Positions 9,680 to 19,027 are shown, counted from the first letter of the stretch. The stretch is 64,000 nucleotides of DNA from Sporosarcina obsidiansis (GCF_009651005.1 NZ_WHVW01000002.1:337920-401919), one strand, 5' to 3'. Numbers and translations: made by a program. Notes: generated from the sequence alone by a model not told the origin.

Positions 9680-9716
9680 CCCACTCCTCTGTTTAAACTG
9701 TATAAACAGAGGTGGG
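9680..9716. promoter_or_regulatory. Inverted repeat between dehydrogenase and MFS operons
   Basis: CCTCTGTTTA and TAAACAGAGG form a perfect 10-bp inverted repeat around a 7-base loop, extended by CCCAC/TGGG with one bulge. It sits after the E2 gene stop (9791) and ahead of the MFS start (9631). It lacks a clean T-run on either strand, so an operator for the MFS operon is as likely as a terminator. Confidence 0.5.
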
Positions 9717-9790
9717 AATAAGTAAATACACAGTTCAAAATAATCAGTTATTAGAGTTCCTAGCTAAGTGTAAGATTGATTTGGAAAACC

Positions 9791-10960
9791 CTATACCAAA
9801 CTTTCTGGTTTGCCTAGACGTTCAACTACCGTTTTTAGAAAACGAGCTGCCAAAGCGCCGTCAATTAGTTGATGGTCAAAGGTCAAACTAAGCGGCAATC
9901 GCTGTTTTTGAACAATTCCTTGATCCTCCAAGACCAGATGGGGTTCAATTTGTCCGACTCCTAAAATTGCAACTTCCGGTGGATTTAATATAGGCGTGAA
10001 AAATTGAATGCCCATTGACCCAAGATTCGTTATTGTAAAGGTGCTTCCCATTAATTCATTGCTTTTTGACGTTTGAGCTTGGGCTTTGGACGTGACTTGA
10101 TTAAATGCATCATTCAATTCACTTAAGGTCATTCCCTCCGCATGTTTAATGGATGGAACCAACAGCCCTCTCTCAGTTTCTACGGCCACTCCAATATGCA
10201 CATACTTAAACAGAGTAATTTTATCTTCTTCAAAACGAGCATTCAGATGTGGATGTTCTTGCAAAGCCAGAGTTGCAGCGCGAAGGATCCACGAATTCCA
10301 GTTAACTTCAGGAGCCAATTGCTTTCTGCGGGCAGATAGTTCCGTGACATCCGCCCACGTCGTTTCTGTCAATTGCGCAGTTTGCTGCAAGCTTTGTTTC
10401 ATTCGCTTGGCAATTGTACGCCGCATTGGACTGACTTCTATGACCTCAAAGTCTTCACTCTTATCTTGAGATACAATAGCCACAGACCGTTCAGCTTCAT
10501 CCCTTAAATCTTGCTCCGTGATTCGCCCCCCAGGTCCAGTCCCTTCTGTAGAAGATAAATCTACATTTAACTGCTGAGCTAACCGTCGTACATAAGGAGA
10601 GGCTGGAATAAATGCCCCTCCCTTATCGACAGATTGAGCAGGTTGCGAACTGGTCTCTCCAGTGGATGCCGTTGTGTCCGTAGAAAGATCGATAACCTTC
10701 TTTTCAATTGCTTGGCCACCTTGTTCAGTACTACTAATCTTGGCTAACAAATCACCCACAGAAACGACTGCCCCTCGTTCTTGATACACCTTCTCGAGCT
10801 GCCCGCTAGCAGGCGCTTCAATTTCAAATACGACTTTTTCCGTTTGAATTTCTACTAAAACTTCTCCTTTTTCCACAGAGGAACCTTCCTGTTTATGCCA
10901 AAACATAACCACACTCTCAGGTTGATTCTCCATCGTCTCAGGCAGCAGCAACTCGACCAT
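9791..10960 (-). CDS. Dihydrolipoamide acyltransferase (E2) of a 2-oxoacid/acetoin dehydrogenase complex
   Basis: E2 core of 389 aa that carries the acyl group on a lipoyl arm to CoA. Layout: one lipoyl domain (residues 1-78, lipoyl-Lys about 42 in QTEKVVFEI), a linker with Ser/Thr/Gln, a peripheral subunit-binding domain around SPYVRRLAQQ (about 118-155), and a C-terminal catalytic domain ending in DHQLIDG, the HxxxDG active-site motif. ATG at 10960 has GGGGG eight bases upstream; GTG at 10963 is possible. It is the last gene of the ligase-E3-E1alpha-E1beta-E2 operon. The single lipoyl domain is usual for acetoin-type and branched-chain-type E2. Confidence 0.9.
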   Translation of the reverse strand: MVELLLPETMENQPESVVMFWHKQEGSSVEKGEVLVEIQTEKVVFEIEAPASGQLEKVYQERGAVVSVGDLLAKISSTEQGGQAIEKKVIDLSTDTTASTGETSSQPAQSVDKGGAFIPASPYVRRLAQQLNVDLSSTEGTGPGGRITEQDLRDEAERSVAIVSQDKSEDFEVIEVSPMRRTIAKRMKQSLQQTAQLTETTWADVTELSARRKQLAPEVNWNSWILRAATLALQEHPHLNARFEEDKITLFKYVHIGVAVETERGLLVPSIKHAEGMTLSELNDAFNQVTSKAQAQTSKSNELMGSTFTITNLGSMGIQFFTPILNPPEVAILGVGQIEPHLVLEDQGIVQKQRLPLSLTFDHQLIDGALAARFLKTVVERLGKPESLV

Positions 10961-11011
10961 CACCCATTCCCCCTTACACGTAAAATTGATTTTATCGATT
11001 GAACTTGTCTA

Positions 11012-12043
11012 TCACTTCAGCACTTTAGCATTCATCATATCCATCACTTCAGTATAGATATCTTCCGGACCTGGTAAGATAAAGTCCTCTAAAGAACGAC
11101 TAAATGGAATTGGAACATCTCGAATTGCAATCCTGCGAACAGGGTCAGCTAAATCGTAAAATGCTTCTTCTACCACCAATGCTGCAATTTCAGCTGTTAA
11201 CCCGCAAGTAAGATAATCTTCATCTACAACGACAAGGCGGTGTGTTTTTCTTACCGACTCAATAATCGTATCCTTATCTATAGGTGCAATGGATCGTAAA
11301 TCAATAACTTCCGCATCAATTCCTTGCGCTGCCAACTTTTCAGCGGCTTCCAAGGCATAATGCATCGTCATTTGAATGCCGACAATCGTTACATCCTTTC
11401 CTTCTCGAACAACCTTAGCTTTGTCCAAGGGAACCGTATAGGATTCTTCAGGTACATGTCCAATATTGGCGGGAATTTGCTTAAATCCAGCTACTCCTTG
11501 CAACAGCTTGTGATACAAAAACACAACAGGATTATCCTCACGAATAGCCGATATCATCATGCCTTTTAAATCATGCGGTGTAGAAGGAGCAACGACCTTT
11601 AATCCCGGGATGTGGGCAAATGTTCCATAGTGTGTTTGAGAGTGTTGGGCTGCATCAGAAATCCCACCGCCCACCGATGCTTTTAGAACCATAGGGAGCT
11701 TCACGTTACCACCCGACATGTATTGAATTTTAGCCATTTGATTGGAAATTTGGTCCATACAAACGCCAATAAAATCGACAAACATCAATTCTGCGATAGG
11801 ACGCATGCCCTCAGCTGCTGCTCCAACTGCCGCTCCTACGATAGCCGTTTCAGAAATCGGCGTATCGATGACGCGCTCTGGTCCAAATTCCTGGAACAAT
11901 CCCGGCGTCGCACCAAATATCCCTCCAAACATCCCGATATCTTCTCCTAGTAAAAAAACATTTTCATCTCGCTTCATTTCTAAGCTAACCGCTTCTGCCA
12001 TCGCTTTACTGCCCGTTAATAATCGTCGTTCTCCCATTTTCAT
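11012..12043 (-). CDS. 2-oxoacid/acetoin dehydrogenase E1 component, beta subunit
   Basis: Transketolase-like beta subunit of 343 aa, partner of the E1alpha just upstream. It carries the pyrimidine-binding region (VFLLGEDIG..GGIFGAT), the central GGGISDAAQHSQ stretch and a C-terminal transketolase domain with VDEDYLTCGLTAEI. Start is taken as ATG at 12043 (MKMGERRL), with AAGGGG upstream; an ATG at 12058 is also in frame. It begins about 20 bases after the E1alpha stop. With E1alpha it forms the thiamine-diphosphate active site that decarboxylates or cleaves the substrate and passes an acyl group to E2. Confidence 0.91.
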   Translation of the reverse strand: MKMGERRLLTGSKAMAEAVSLEMKRDENVFLLGEDIGMFGGIFGATPGLFQEFGPERVIDTPISETAIVGAAVGAAAEGMRPIAELMFVDFIGVCMDQISNQMAKIQYMSGGNVKLPMVLKASVGGGISDAAQHSQTHYGTFAHIPGLKVVAPSTPHDLKGMMISAIREDNPVVFLYHKLLQGVAGFKQIPANIGHVPEESYTVPLDKAKVVREGKDVTIVGIQMTMHYALEAAEKLAAQGIDAEVIDLRSIAPIDKDTIIESVRKTHRLVVVDEDYLTCGLTAEIAALVVEEAFYDLADPVRRIAIRDVPIPFSRSLEDFILPGPEDIYTEVMDMMNAKVLK

Positions 12044-12064
12044 CAAAACCCCTTTCATGATTAA

Positions 12065-13051
12065 TTAGTTAAATACGTCTTCAAGCGCGGTTTCAAGTGC
12101 AGGATCTGCACTATTTCTTGCAAAATCAAAAGCTTGATGTACCAGTTGTCGTGCTTCGCCTTCCATTTCAGCAATTTCTACCTCACTCGCTACTCCTTCT
12201 TGTAGTAAATGAGCCTTCATAAGAGGAATTGGATCTTTTTCTCTATTTTTCTGAAGTTCATTAGGATCACGGTATTCATCTGTATCTCCAACAAAATGGC
12301 CTAAATAGCGATACGTTTCAATTTCAATAATCGTGGGGCCTTCACCTCGTTTTGCCCGTTCAATGGCTTCTTGGGAAGCATGGTACATTTCAATAGGGTC
12401 ATTATCTTTGACCAATACACCTGGAATCCCGTAAGCAACTGCGCGCTCGGCATTGGAAGCAACAGATGTCGATGCTGCTTTTGATACGGATATCCCATAG
12501 TTGTTGTCTTCGATCACAACGACCAATGGTAGTTTCCATAATGCCGCCATGTTCAATGACTCATGAAAAGCGCCGGAATTGACAGCTCCTTCTCCAATGA
12601 ATACGACTGTTACCCAATCTTTTTTCTTCATTTTACTGGACAATGCTGCACCGACAGCTTGAGGTAAGCCCGCTCCAACAATTCCTCCGCAAGAAAATTT
12701 AACAGCCGGATCAAATAAATGCATGTGACCGCCTTTACCCTTTCCTAACCCTGTGATTTTCCCATAAATCTCGGCTGTCATTCTATTGAGATCTACTCCC
12801 TTAGCGATTGCATGGTGATGCGGTCGATGTGGAGAATTCACGATATCCTCCTCACGTAAATGGGCGCAGATGCCTACAGCGGCGGGCTCTTGACCTGCAG
12901 ATAAATGCATTTCTCCAGGTATAGGACCCGCAGCCAAATCAAATCCAGGTAGTTTCCCTTCAAAATAAGCTTGATACAACGTTTCTTCATAATGCCTACT
13001 CTTATACATCGTTTTATACATCCACTTTAATTGCTCTACAGGTACTGTCAA
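12065..13051 (-). CDS. 2-oxoacid/acetoin dehydrogenase E1 component, alpha subunit
   Basis: Thiamine-diphosphate-binding alpha subunit, 328 aa, TTG start with GAGGAG at good spacing. The ThDP/magnesium motif reads GEGA (residues 153-156) with NN at 183-184; Glu replaces the more common Asp of GDG, as in some branched-chain-type E1alpha proteins. GKGKGGHMHLF is typical of acetoin-dehydrogenase E1alpha. An insertion near residues 38-46 (LAAGPIPGE) and HRPHHH instead of the usual HRGHGH separate it from classical AcoA. The substrate is therefore uncertain: acetoin, a related alpha-hydroxyketone or a 2-oxoacid. It is the third gene of the operon. Confidence 0.9.
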   Translation of the reverse strand: MTVPVEQLKWMYKTMYKSRHYEETLYQAYFEGKLPGFDLAAGPIPGEMHLSAGQEPAAVGICAHLREEDIVNSPHRPHHHAIAKGVDLNRMTAEIYGKITGLGKGKGGHMHLFDPAVKFSCGGIVGAGLPQAVGAALSSKMKKKDWVTVVFIGEGAVNSGAFHESLNMAALWKLPLVVVIEDNNYGISVSKAASTSVASNAERAVAYGIPGVLVKDNDPIEMYHASQEAIERAKRGEGPTIIEIETYRYLGHFVGDTDEYRDPNELQKNREKDPIPLMKAHLLQEGVASEVEIAEMEGEARQLVHQAFDFARNSADPALETALEDVFN

Positions 13052-13083
13052 AATTGCTCTCCTCTTTTCTGATTGTTTTTTTG

Positions 13084-14484
13084 TTACCTGACACCTATAC
13101 GGGGCGGCCAGTGAATCTCCTGACCATCAACAGCTAGGGCAGCTTCACCCATCGCTTCACTTACAGTCGGATGTGGATGAATCGTCGTTATGAACTCATT
13201 CACAGTTATTTGGCTATTAATCGCTAGAGAGGCTTCGGCAATCAAATCCGTAGCACGCGGTCCTACGATATGAACACCGAGAATTTCTCCCCATTCAGCC
13301 CCAACGATCATCTTGACGAAGCCATTTTCATCACTTTCAATGATGGATTTCCCATTCGCAGCTAAAGAAAATACTCCGGTCTTATAAGCAATTTTTCTTT
13401 CCTGAGCTTGCTCTTCAGTCAGTCCCACCGTTGCGATTTCTGGCTTCGTATAAACACAAGATGGAATCACATCTCGATTATAAGTAGGCGTATGCCCTAA
13501 AACATGTTCCACTGCTGCAATCCCTTGGGCTGAAGCAGCATGGGCAAGCATAATTTGCCCATTACAATCACCAACCGCATAGACTCCCGGAATGTTTGTT
13601 TCAAAATGTTCATTTACTAATACTGCACTACGCTCCATATTAACTCCAAGTTTTTCTAAACCTAGATTACTAGTCTTTGGAGAACGGCCTACAGCCACCA
13701 ATACGTAATCACTTTTCAATATGGATACAGATCCATCCACAATAATACTTGTAAGTAATACATCTCCGTCTTGCTGTACCCCAGTCAACTGCGCCCCGGT
13801 CAACCAAGTAACCCCTTGGCTACTGAGTTCTTTTCGAAGAGTTGACGTAACCTCTTTATCCATCAGCGGCAAAATTGTTGGCATTTTTTCTACGACTGTC
13901 ACTTTCGTACCCAAAGCCTGATATAAAGCTGCAAACTCCACTCCAATCACGCCACCTCCGATAATGACCATAGAAGAAGGGACTTGCGGAAGATCTAGCG
14001 CCTCTGTGCTATCAATCACACCTGGCAGGTCACTACCTTGAAATACATGTTTTGCCGGTTCTGATCCTACGGCAACTATTACAGCATCAGCAGAAAGCGC
14101 TTTCAATTCATTGCCTTGAATCCGGACGGTTTTCGCATCAAGCAATTCTGCTCTGCCTCGATGAACCGTGACCTGATTCGCTTTAAGCAACCCAGTCGTT
14201 CCTTGTACCAACCGTTGAACAACGGACGCCTTCCTATCCATCAGTGCAGACCAATCCACACGAATATGTTCTGCTACCAAACCAAGACTCCCTCCCCTCT
14301 TAACCGCTTGAAATAATTCAGCAGTATGTAGAAGGGTCTTCGTCGGAATACACCCCGTATTTAGACAGGTTCCTCCCAATTGGTCCATTTCAATTAAATG
14401 AACCTCTGCTCCAAGTTGAGCCGCCCGAATGGCAGCAACATAACCACCAGGTCCTCCACCTATGATTACAATTTTTTTGCTCAC
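13084..14484 (-). CDS. lpdA: Dihydrolipoyl dehydrogenase (E3)
   Basis: FAD-dependent disulfide oxidoreductase of 466 aa that reoxidises the lipoyl group of E2 with NAD. Visible features are the N-terminal FAD-binding GGGPGG, redox-active Cys 40 and 45 in GGTCLNTGC, the NAD-binding GGGVIGVE, the second FAD motif with AVGDCNG, and the C-terminal dimer motif HPHPTVSEAMGEA, which gives the catalytic His and Glu. GTG start at 14484 follows AAAGGAG. A dedicated E3 in the operon means the cluster encodes a whole complex and need not share E3 with pyruvate dehydrogenase. Confidence 0.93.
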   Translation of the reverse strand: MSKKIVIIGGGPGGYVAAIRAAQLGAEVHLIEMDQLGGTCLNTGCIPTKTLLHTAELFQAVKRGGSLGLVAEHIRVDWSALMDRKASVVQRLVQGTTGLLKANQVTVHRGRAELLDAKTVRIQGNELKALSADAVIVAVGSEPAKHVFQGSDLPGVIDSTEALDLPQVPSSMVIIGGGVIGVEFAALYQALGTKVTVVEKMPTILPLMDKEVTSTLRKELSSQGVTWLTGAQLTGVQQDGDVLLTSIIVDGSVSILKSDYVLVAVGRSPKTSNLGLEKLGVNMERSAVLVNEHFETNIPGVYAVGDCNGQIMLAHAASAQGIAAVEHVLGHTPTYNRDVIPSCVYTKPEIATVGLTEEQAQERKIAYKTGVFSLAANGKSIIESDENGFVKMIVGAEWGEILGVHIVGPRATDLIAEASLAINSQITVNEFITTIHPHPTVSEAMGEAALAVDGQEIHWPPRIGVR

Positions 14485-14497
14485 TTACTAATCTCCT

Positions 14498-16024
14498 TTA
14501 CATTTCAATTTTTTCTTTTTCACCATCCGTAGTTCTCAAAGCTCTCCGTAGGATTTTCCCTGTACTGTTTCTAGGCATTTCCGCCACGAATTCTACTTCC
14601 TTAGGTAGCTTATACTTTGCTAGATGATCACTACAGAACCTGATCATTTCTTTTTCTGTAAGCGCTTCTTCTTTTTTCACAACATACGCCTTTACTCTCT
14701 CCCCATATGCTGGATCTGCAACACCAATAACTGCCGCCTCCCTCACAAGTGGATGCTGATAGAGTACTTCTTCAACTTCCCTTGGATAGACATTGTATCC
14801 GCCAACTAGAATTATGTCCTTTTTCCGATCAACGATATAGATATAGCCTTCTTCGTCTTTCTTAGCCAAATCTCCAGTGAAAAGCCATCCCTCTTTCAGT
14901 GTCATCCTTGTCTCTTCTGGCATTCCCAAATAGCCCATCATTACATTAGGACCTTGTACAATGAGTTCCCCCACCTCACCAGCTGGTACTTCCCTTCCAT
15001 CTGGATCAACCACTTTGTTTTTTACATTAGGAATATCCACTCCAACCGAACCAGGCTTTTGAGTTCCCCTTAAAGGATTAAAACTGGTAACAGGAGCCGC
15101 TTCGGAGAGGCCATATCCCTCTAGAATCGAAACTTGATACTTACTTTCAAACTGTTGGAGAAGTGCCAGTGGTATGGAGTCTCCGCCAGAAGCACATACG
15201 CGGATAGATGCAAACTCATTCGCTGTTGCCTCTAGTTGAAGCATGAAATTATACATTGTTGGCACTCCAACAAATATGGTTGCTTTTTCTTCTTGAATAA
15301 TGTTAACTACGTGAGTAGGACTGAAGTGTGGAACAAGCAATATGGTTGAACCACTTGCAATAGGTGCATTGAGACAAACTGTCAAACTTAATACATGAAA
15401 CATAGGCAAAACGGTAAGCATCCGATCCTTGTTTGTTAATTCTAGAAGCTCACTAACCGCTTCAGCATTTGACGCTAGATTGCGATGTGATAGCATAGCA
15501 CCTTTTGGCTTACCAGTTGTCCCAGATGTATATAAAATAACGGCTAGGTCATCTTGTACAATAGAAGTTTTATCGCCTGAGTTATCACTTTGTTGCATGA
15601 ATTGCTCCCAACTTGTTTCTGTTTCTGCTGGTTGCGTGTACACAACTAAGTTTAAGCTTCCTACTCTTTTTTTCACCGCTGTCAAAATAGGCTCCATAGC
15701 AGAATGGGCAATGATAGCCTTCGTTTCGCTATCAGATAGAATATATTCGAGTTCTCCCAATGTATAGGTAGGATTAATAGGTACCGCTACAGCACCCCGC
15801 CGCAGAATTCCATAGAAGGCTATCACAAACTCAGGTCTGTTCCCTACTAATACAGCAACCGTATCTCCTTTGTTAATCCCTTGAGAAGCTAATCCAGCTG
15901 CAAAACACTCTACTTTTTGATCAAGTTCCTTATAGGTTATAGCCATTCCCTCACATATCAGTGCAGTTTGCTCGGGAACTCTTAAAGTACTGTTTCTTAA
16001 ATTTTCATCCAAATTCCAATTCAT
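14498..16024 (-). CDS. AMP-dependent acyl-CoA synthetase/ligase
   Basis: ANL-superfamily enzyme of 508 aa that activates a carboxylic acid with ATP and CoA. The P-loop motif YTSGTTGKPKG is at about residues 165-175, the GYGLSEAAP motif follows, then the TGDLAKKDEEGYI hinge, and the C-terminal catalytic Lys in STGKILRR. It resembles long-chain or aromatic acyl-CoA ligases. Start ATG at 16024; TTG at 16027 fits the AAGGAG spacing slightly better. It is the promoter-proximal gene of the five-gene dehydrogenase operon, divergent from a LysR gene that probably controls it. Confidence 0.9.
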   Translation of the reverse strand: MNWNLDENLRNSTLRVPEQTALICEGMAITYKELDQKVECFAAGLASQGINKGDTVAVLVGNRPEFVIAFYGILRRGAVAVPINPTYTLGELEYILSDSETKAIIAHSAMEPILTAVKKRVGSLNLVVYTQPAETETSWEQFMQQSDNSGDKTSIVQDDLAVILYTSGTTGKPKGAMLSHRNLASNAEAVSELLELTNKDRMLTVLPMFHVLSLTVCLNAPIASGSTILLVPHFSPTHVVNIIQEEKATIFVGVPTMYNFMLQLEATANEFASIRVCASGGDSIPLALLQQFESKYQVSILEGYGLSEAAPVTSFNPLRGTQKPGSVGVDIPNVKNKVVDPDGREVPAGEVGELIVQGPNVMMGYLGMPEETRMTLKEGWLFTGDLAKKDEEGYIYIVDRKKDIILVGGYNVYPREVEEVLYQHPLVREAAVIGVADPAYGERVKAYVVKKEEALTEKEMIRFCSDHLAKYKLPKEVEFVAEMPRNSTGKILRRALRTTDGEKEKIEM

Positions 16025-16168
16025 CAATAAGATCTACTCCTTTTCATAAGTAATATTTTGAAGATAAAGAATTAATTGAATTAACTATATATCTAATCTA
16101 TACTTAAGTAAATTTAGAGTTGTTTAAGTTTTTCTTAATTTTTATTAAAGTAAAAAGGAGTGATATAG
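16025..16168. promoter_or_regulatory. Divergent promoter region of ligase operon and LysR gene
   Basis: This 144-base AT-rich space separates the minus-strand catabolic operon from the plus-strand LysR gene, the usual place for a LysR operator. A short palindrome ACTTAAGT lies near 16102. No single promoter could be fixed by eye. Confidence 0.5.
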
Positions 16169-17071
16169 ATGAACATAGAACAATTAACCTATATAGTTGA
16201 GGTGGCAAGGACTAGATCTATAACTTTAGCCTCGGAAAATTTACATGTATCTATCTCCGCAATCAGCCAGTCTATCTCAAATTTAGAAAGCGAGTTTGGA
16301 ACAAAACTATTTACTCGTTCTCGCCAGGGTTCATTACTTACATACAAAGGTAAAAAAATCGTTGAAATGGCTCACGATATATTGATTAGACTTGAAAAAC
16401 TAAGAGAAGAAGCGCAAGCCGATACCACATTAATTCAAACAAAATTAAAAATAGCTACAGTTCCAGGTTTTATATCACATTTGATCACACCACTGTATGC
16501 TTTAAACATTCCATATCCAAACGTGAAATTCGAGTTCATTGAACAAGGAACAGGTGGTGTTATTACCAATGTCCAACAGCACAAAGTAGACTTAGGCTTA
16601 ATCTGCCTTTATGGAAGTTTGCTTCAAGAAAGTAACGATTTTATCTTCCACCCAATTATAGAAGGACAAGTTAAAGTGTATGTCAATAAAAACTCTTTAT
16701 TAGCATACAAAAAAACGGTAACTCCCCAAGACTTACTTGATCAAAATCTGGTCTGTTATGATGGTGAGCATATCAATTGGTTTGTTGATGATTTTTTTTC
16801 TAAATATGGACCGATGAATATTCTATTTAGTTCTAACCAAACTGAAGGAATCATAAAAGCTGTTTTGGAAGGGGTAGCCATTTCTTTTGCTTCTGACTTT
16901 TCTTATGAAAATCATCCGCAAGTACTTAATGGAAATATCATCTCTCTAGAGATAATCGAGAATGATGCAGTAAAAGTAACCGCAGGGTGGATCATCTCTA
17001 AGACGAAACATTTTTCAGAAAGTGCTAACATTTTTGTGGAATATCTAAAATCTGAATTTAGAATAGAATAA
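16169..17071 (+). CDS. LysR-family transcriptional regulator of the catabolic cluster
   Basis: A 300-aa LysR regulator. The N-terminal winged helix-turn-helix (about residues 1-60: LTYIVEVARTRSITLASENL, then SAISQSISNLE) is followed by a periplasmic-binding-protein-like effector domain (about 90-290). ATG follows AAAGGAG nine bases upstream. It is divergent from the ligase/dehydrogenase operon, so the usual LysR arrangement predicts that it activates that operon in response to a pathway metabolite. A strong terminator follows at 17171. Confidence 0.88.
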   Translation: MNIEQLTYIVEVARTRSITLASENLHVSISAISQSISNLESEFGTKLFTRSRQGSLLTYKGKKIVEMAHDILIRLEKLREEAQADTTLIQTKLKIATVPGFISHLITPLYALNIPYPNVKFEFIEQGTGGVITNVQQHKVDLGLICLYGSLLQESNDFIFHPIIEGQVKVYVNKNSLLAYKKTVTPQDLLDQNLVCYDGEHINWFVDDFFSKYGPMNILFSSNQTEGIIKAVLEGVAISFASDFSYENHPQVLNGNIISLEIIENDAVKVTAGWIISKTKHFSESANIFVEYLKSEFRIE

Positions 17072-17170
17072 TTCCCTACTCTAAAATACCTATTGATAGT
17101 AAACCCACCTGGATGAATTCCCCTTCAGTTTTTAATTTGAGCTTGTACCTACAAGTAGTAGACAACGAAA

Positions 17171-17199
17171 AACAGCCGTTTTTAGCGGCTGTTCAGTTT
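17171..17199 (+). terminator. Rho-independent terminator after LysR
   Basis: AACAGCCG / CGGCTGTT is an 8-bp GC-rich stem with loop TTTTTAG, followed by CAGTTTTTTAA. It ends the LysR transcript about 100 bases after the stop codon. Confidence 0.85.
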
Positions 17200-17319
17200 T
17201 TTAATTGCTTCAATCTCTACGTATTATTGCTTAACAGTTAATTGAGTCAACAACATGATTTTTCCCCTTATACTTTCCTACTACTTTTTACTGTTAAAAG
17301 TAGAGCAGAAATGTATCAT

Positions 17320-18201
17320 CTATTCATTAATAAACTCAACAAAACTCGAAATACTCGTCCTCATAAAGCGCTGTTTCTTTTTCACAAGCCATAAATCCCT
17401 CATCATCATAATCCCTTGCAGTTTCACTTCATGTAGAAATCCTTGCTCTATTTCTCTTGCTACGGTTAATCTAGGTAGAATACTTATACCTAGCCCCGCT
17501 TCTACCGCACTTTTGATCGCTTGTGTACTACTAATTTCCATATAGTTTTCGATTGTATCTAACACCCCATATTCCCGTAGTGTTTTCTCTACAATGAGCC
17601 GTGTACCTGAAATGGATTCACGCCAAATCATTCGTTCGTTTGCCAATTCTTCAATTTGGATTTCCTCTCGATTCTTCCATGGGTGATCTGGTGAACATAC
17701 AAGGACTAATTCATCTTCAGCAAATTTCTCCACAATAAATGGCTTTGACTCTACAATTCCTTCTACTAAAGCTACATCTATCACATCATTCGTTAAATCC
17801 TCTAAAATACTTGGTGTATTTTTAATGGTTAACATTACTTTTATTTCTGGTTTTTGTTTTTTGAATCGTCCCAATAAACTTGGTAGTAAATACTCACCGA
17901 TCGTTACAGAAGCACCCACTCTAAGGCTCGCATTCCCCTCACCTATTGCCTGCTGAATGACTTCTTTAGAACGGTTAAAGTCGTTGATAATTGCCTTTGC
18001 ATAGGGATATAGCATTCTTCCTGTTTCAGTTACCGTCATTTTCCCTTCCGTTCTGTCAAATAACAATGCTCCATAAAAGTTTTCGATTTGGCGAATCTGT
18101 CTCGTGACAGCAGGTTGCGATACGAAACTTAGTCTCGCTGCCTGGCTTATACTCCCTTCATCCACTACTAAACAAAATAATTTCAGGCTTGTTATATTCA
18201 T
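17320..18201 (-). CDS. LysR-family transcriptional regulator next to chromate transporter genes
   Basis: A 293-aa LysR protein of the CysB/CbbR-like kind. The HTH spans residues 1-60 (VVDEGSISQAARLSFVSQPAVTRQI), and the effector domain covers about 85-285. The ATG at 18201 has GGAGGT seven bases upstream; the frame is open to 18219 but lacks a better site. It is divergent from the chrA pair with about 180 bases between, so it is the likely regulator of that pair. Effector unknown; sulfate, chromate and phosphate have been proposed for proteins near such transporters. Confidence 0.88.
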   Translation of the reverse strand: MNITSLKLFCLVVDEGSISQAARLSFVSQPAVTRQIRQIENFYGALLFDRTEGKMTVTETGRMLYPYAKAIINDFNRSKEVIQQAIGEGNASLRVGASVTIGEYLLPSLLGRFKKQKPEIKVMLTIKNTPSILEDLTNDVIDVALVEGIVESKPFIVEKFAEDELVLVCSPDHPWKNREEIQIEELANERMIWRESISGTRLIVEKTLREYGVLDTIENYMEISSTQAIKSAVEAGLGISILPRLTVAREIEQGFLHEVKLQGIMMMRDLWLVKKKQRFMRTSISSFVEFINE

Positions 18202-18382
18202 GATTATGACCTCCAACATTCTTTATATAAATAGTAGGGAATGACAATCGTTTATACCTTATGCATTCATTGCATTTTACCTTTTCCTTTTCTACTGCTA
18301 AGTTTAATAGATAGACATCATGATTACTAGCCGAGAAAAGCAAACTGACTAGGCAGTGGTAAGCAGAAGGAGAGAATACAAC

Positions 18383-19009
18383 ATGAACAAACATTGGAAA
18401 ACACTTCTTCAAGTGTTTTGGACTTTTTTTAAAATTGGACCGGTAACATTTGGGGGAGGCTTTGCGATGATTCCTTTGATTGAAAAAGAAATAGTAGATA
18501 AGAGAAAGTGGTTACAAAAGGATGATGTTTCCGATGTCTTTGCATTAGCTCAATCTGTACCAGGGGCCATCGCCATTAATTCCGCAACATTTATCGGACA
18601 TCGAATAGCTGGCGTAAAGGGCGCCATCGCGGCGATGCTTGGCATATCCTTACCAACGTTTTTAATTGTTTTATCATTAGGGATCACCTACTTATTCATC
18701 CAAGATAGTCCTAAAATCGAGGCAGCATTCGTATCCATTCGGGCATCTATCGTCGCTATAATCATTTATGCGGCAATCAAAGTAGGAAAATCCGCGATTA
18801 TTGATAAATCGACATTGGGCATATTGGTTATTGGAACCGCTGCGCTGTTCTTTATTCATCCGCTATTTATGATCCTATTCGGTGGTGTACACGGGAGTAT
18901 TTTGATTGTTATTAAAAAGAAACTAGGTTATAAAATTGCGTATGAGAAAAGTAATAAAAAAGATTCCAACGAAGACGGAAACGATTTTTTCATGGGTGCT
19001 GGAATCTAA
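18383..19009 (+). CDS. chrA: Chromate transporter, first half-size subunit
   Basis: Short-chain CHR-family protein of 208 aa with about six membrane segments, one half of a bidomain ChrA. The family signature is seen at FFKIGPVTFGGGFAMIPLIE, followed by AQSVPGAIAINSATFIG. ATG at 18383 has AAGGAGAG eight bases upstream. The next gene encodes the matching second half 18 bases downstream, and such pairs usually function together. They export chromate or a related oxyanion in some bacteria, but many pairs have untested substrates. It is divergent from a LysR gene. Confidence 0.87.
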   Translation: MNKHWKTLLQVFWTFFKIGPVTFGGGFAMIPLIEKEIVDKRKWLQKDDVSDVFALAQSVPGAIAINSATFIGHRIAGVKGAIAAMLGISLPTFLIVLSLGITYLFIQDSPKIEAAFVSIRASIVAIIIYAAIKVGKSAIIDKSTLGILVIGTAALFFIHPLFMILFGGVHGSILIVIKKKLGYKIAYEKSNKKDSNEDGNDFFMGAGI

Positions 19010-19027
19010 GAAGTAGAGGTGAACATC

